Shown here: positions 63,856 through 64,000 of the stretch, one piece after another
Numbering within the stretch: position 1 is the first letter of the stretch
Layout: every line of letters starts with the position of its first letter
Source: CAZDBA01 sp965224765
GTDB lineage: Bacteria > Planctomycetota > Planctomycetia > Pirellulales > Pirellulaceae
Length of the DNA: 64,000 nt
Direction: 5' to 3'
Assembly: GCA_965224765.1 (NCBI GenBank)
Contig: CBDDAC010000011.1
Coordinates: 73,591 to 137,590 of the forward strand
Notes under the pieces: generated by a model
The model's database searches: none
What the model was told of the DNA's origin: nothing
What the model saw: the letters and a program-made list of their open reading frames with translations, nothing else
Translations under genes and position numbers: made by a program

Positions 63856-64000
63856 CTAGGCCCTAGGCAACAATTCTTCTGGAATCCCTTTGGCAACATA
63901 GGCTGAATGGCCGTAGTTGGTAATCACTGTTACACGCACTGTAGTGTCATTGATTTGTGTTACTGTCAGATCAAATACCTCCAGAGGGTCTGGCGTTGGC
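63856..64000 (-). CDS. C-terminal end of an unidentified protein (continues beyond window)
   Basis: An open minus-strand frame enters from the right edge: DPLEVFDLTVTQINDTTVRV, then NYGHSAYVAKGIPEELL and a stop at 63856. Alternating hydrophobic residues suggest beta strands. Too short to assign. Confidence 0.45.
   Translation of the reverse strand, partial: PTPDPLEVFDLTVTQINDTTVRVTVITNYGHSAYVAKGIPEELLPRA

Overview
The window looks like a chromosomal segment of a planctomycete, most likely Pirellulaceae (Rhodopirellula-like). The evidence is family content, not a database match: two ECF sigma factor / large Ser-Thr kinase pairs, a DUF1501 remnant, a secreted FG-GAP protein, a PEP-CTERM protein, secreted HEAT and PQQ-propeller proteins, a metacaspase fusion and dispersed hairpin repeats.

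Layout. 1-5 kb: a lipid head-group locus (nucleotidyltransferase fused to a CobD/HisC-like PLP domain, overlapping a CDP-alcohol phosphatidyltransferase) plus gene fragments, including a MarR/intradiol dioxygenase chimera. 5-20 kb: mostly intact housekeeping and accessory genes (subtilase with P-domain, TPR-like membrane protein, short SecA paralog, FAD monooxygenase, DoxX-like pair, ArsR/SRPBCC pair, marR-pirin-isochorismatase group with shared operators, HEAT protein). 20.7-24.9 kb: a three-gene unit of metacaspase-alpha/beta-hydrolase, gingipain-like (C25) peptidase and Lys-rich basic protein, the best candidate for an undescribed system. 25-34 kb: YheU-like protein, PQQ propeller/membrane protein, and an ECF sigma / 1194-residue kinase convergent pair. 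34-43.4 kb: a RAYT transposase with its palindromic repeats. One palindrome is split by an IS3 element, whose frameshift heptamer is in turn split by a degenerate group II intron. A 17 x 17 bp array derived from the palindrome arm follows and truncates a copper ATPase gene. 43.4-53 kb: many damaged genes (frameshifts, truncations, in-frame stops) around an FG-GAP gene whose single in-frame TGA is followed by a SECIS-like hairpin. 53-64 kb: ArsR and a secreted phosphatase-methyltransferase, a lipoprotein, an IS66 element, a second ECF/kinase pair flanked by 29-bp direct repeats, a tRNA-Leu 3' half with a distant 22-bp repeat, and an IS1595 remnant.

How parts may work together. The sigma/kinase pairs are probably envelope-linked signalling units. 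The Cys-rich secreted proteins near 36-38 kb and the broken CopA suggest a former copper-handling locus cut up by mobile elements. The metacaspase operon encodes two clan CD peptidase folds and a serine hydrolase without signal peptides, consistent with a cytoplasmic conflict or cell-death module; this is inference.

All family assignments are from reading motifs by eye; no search was run.
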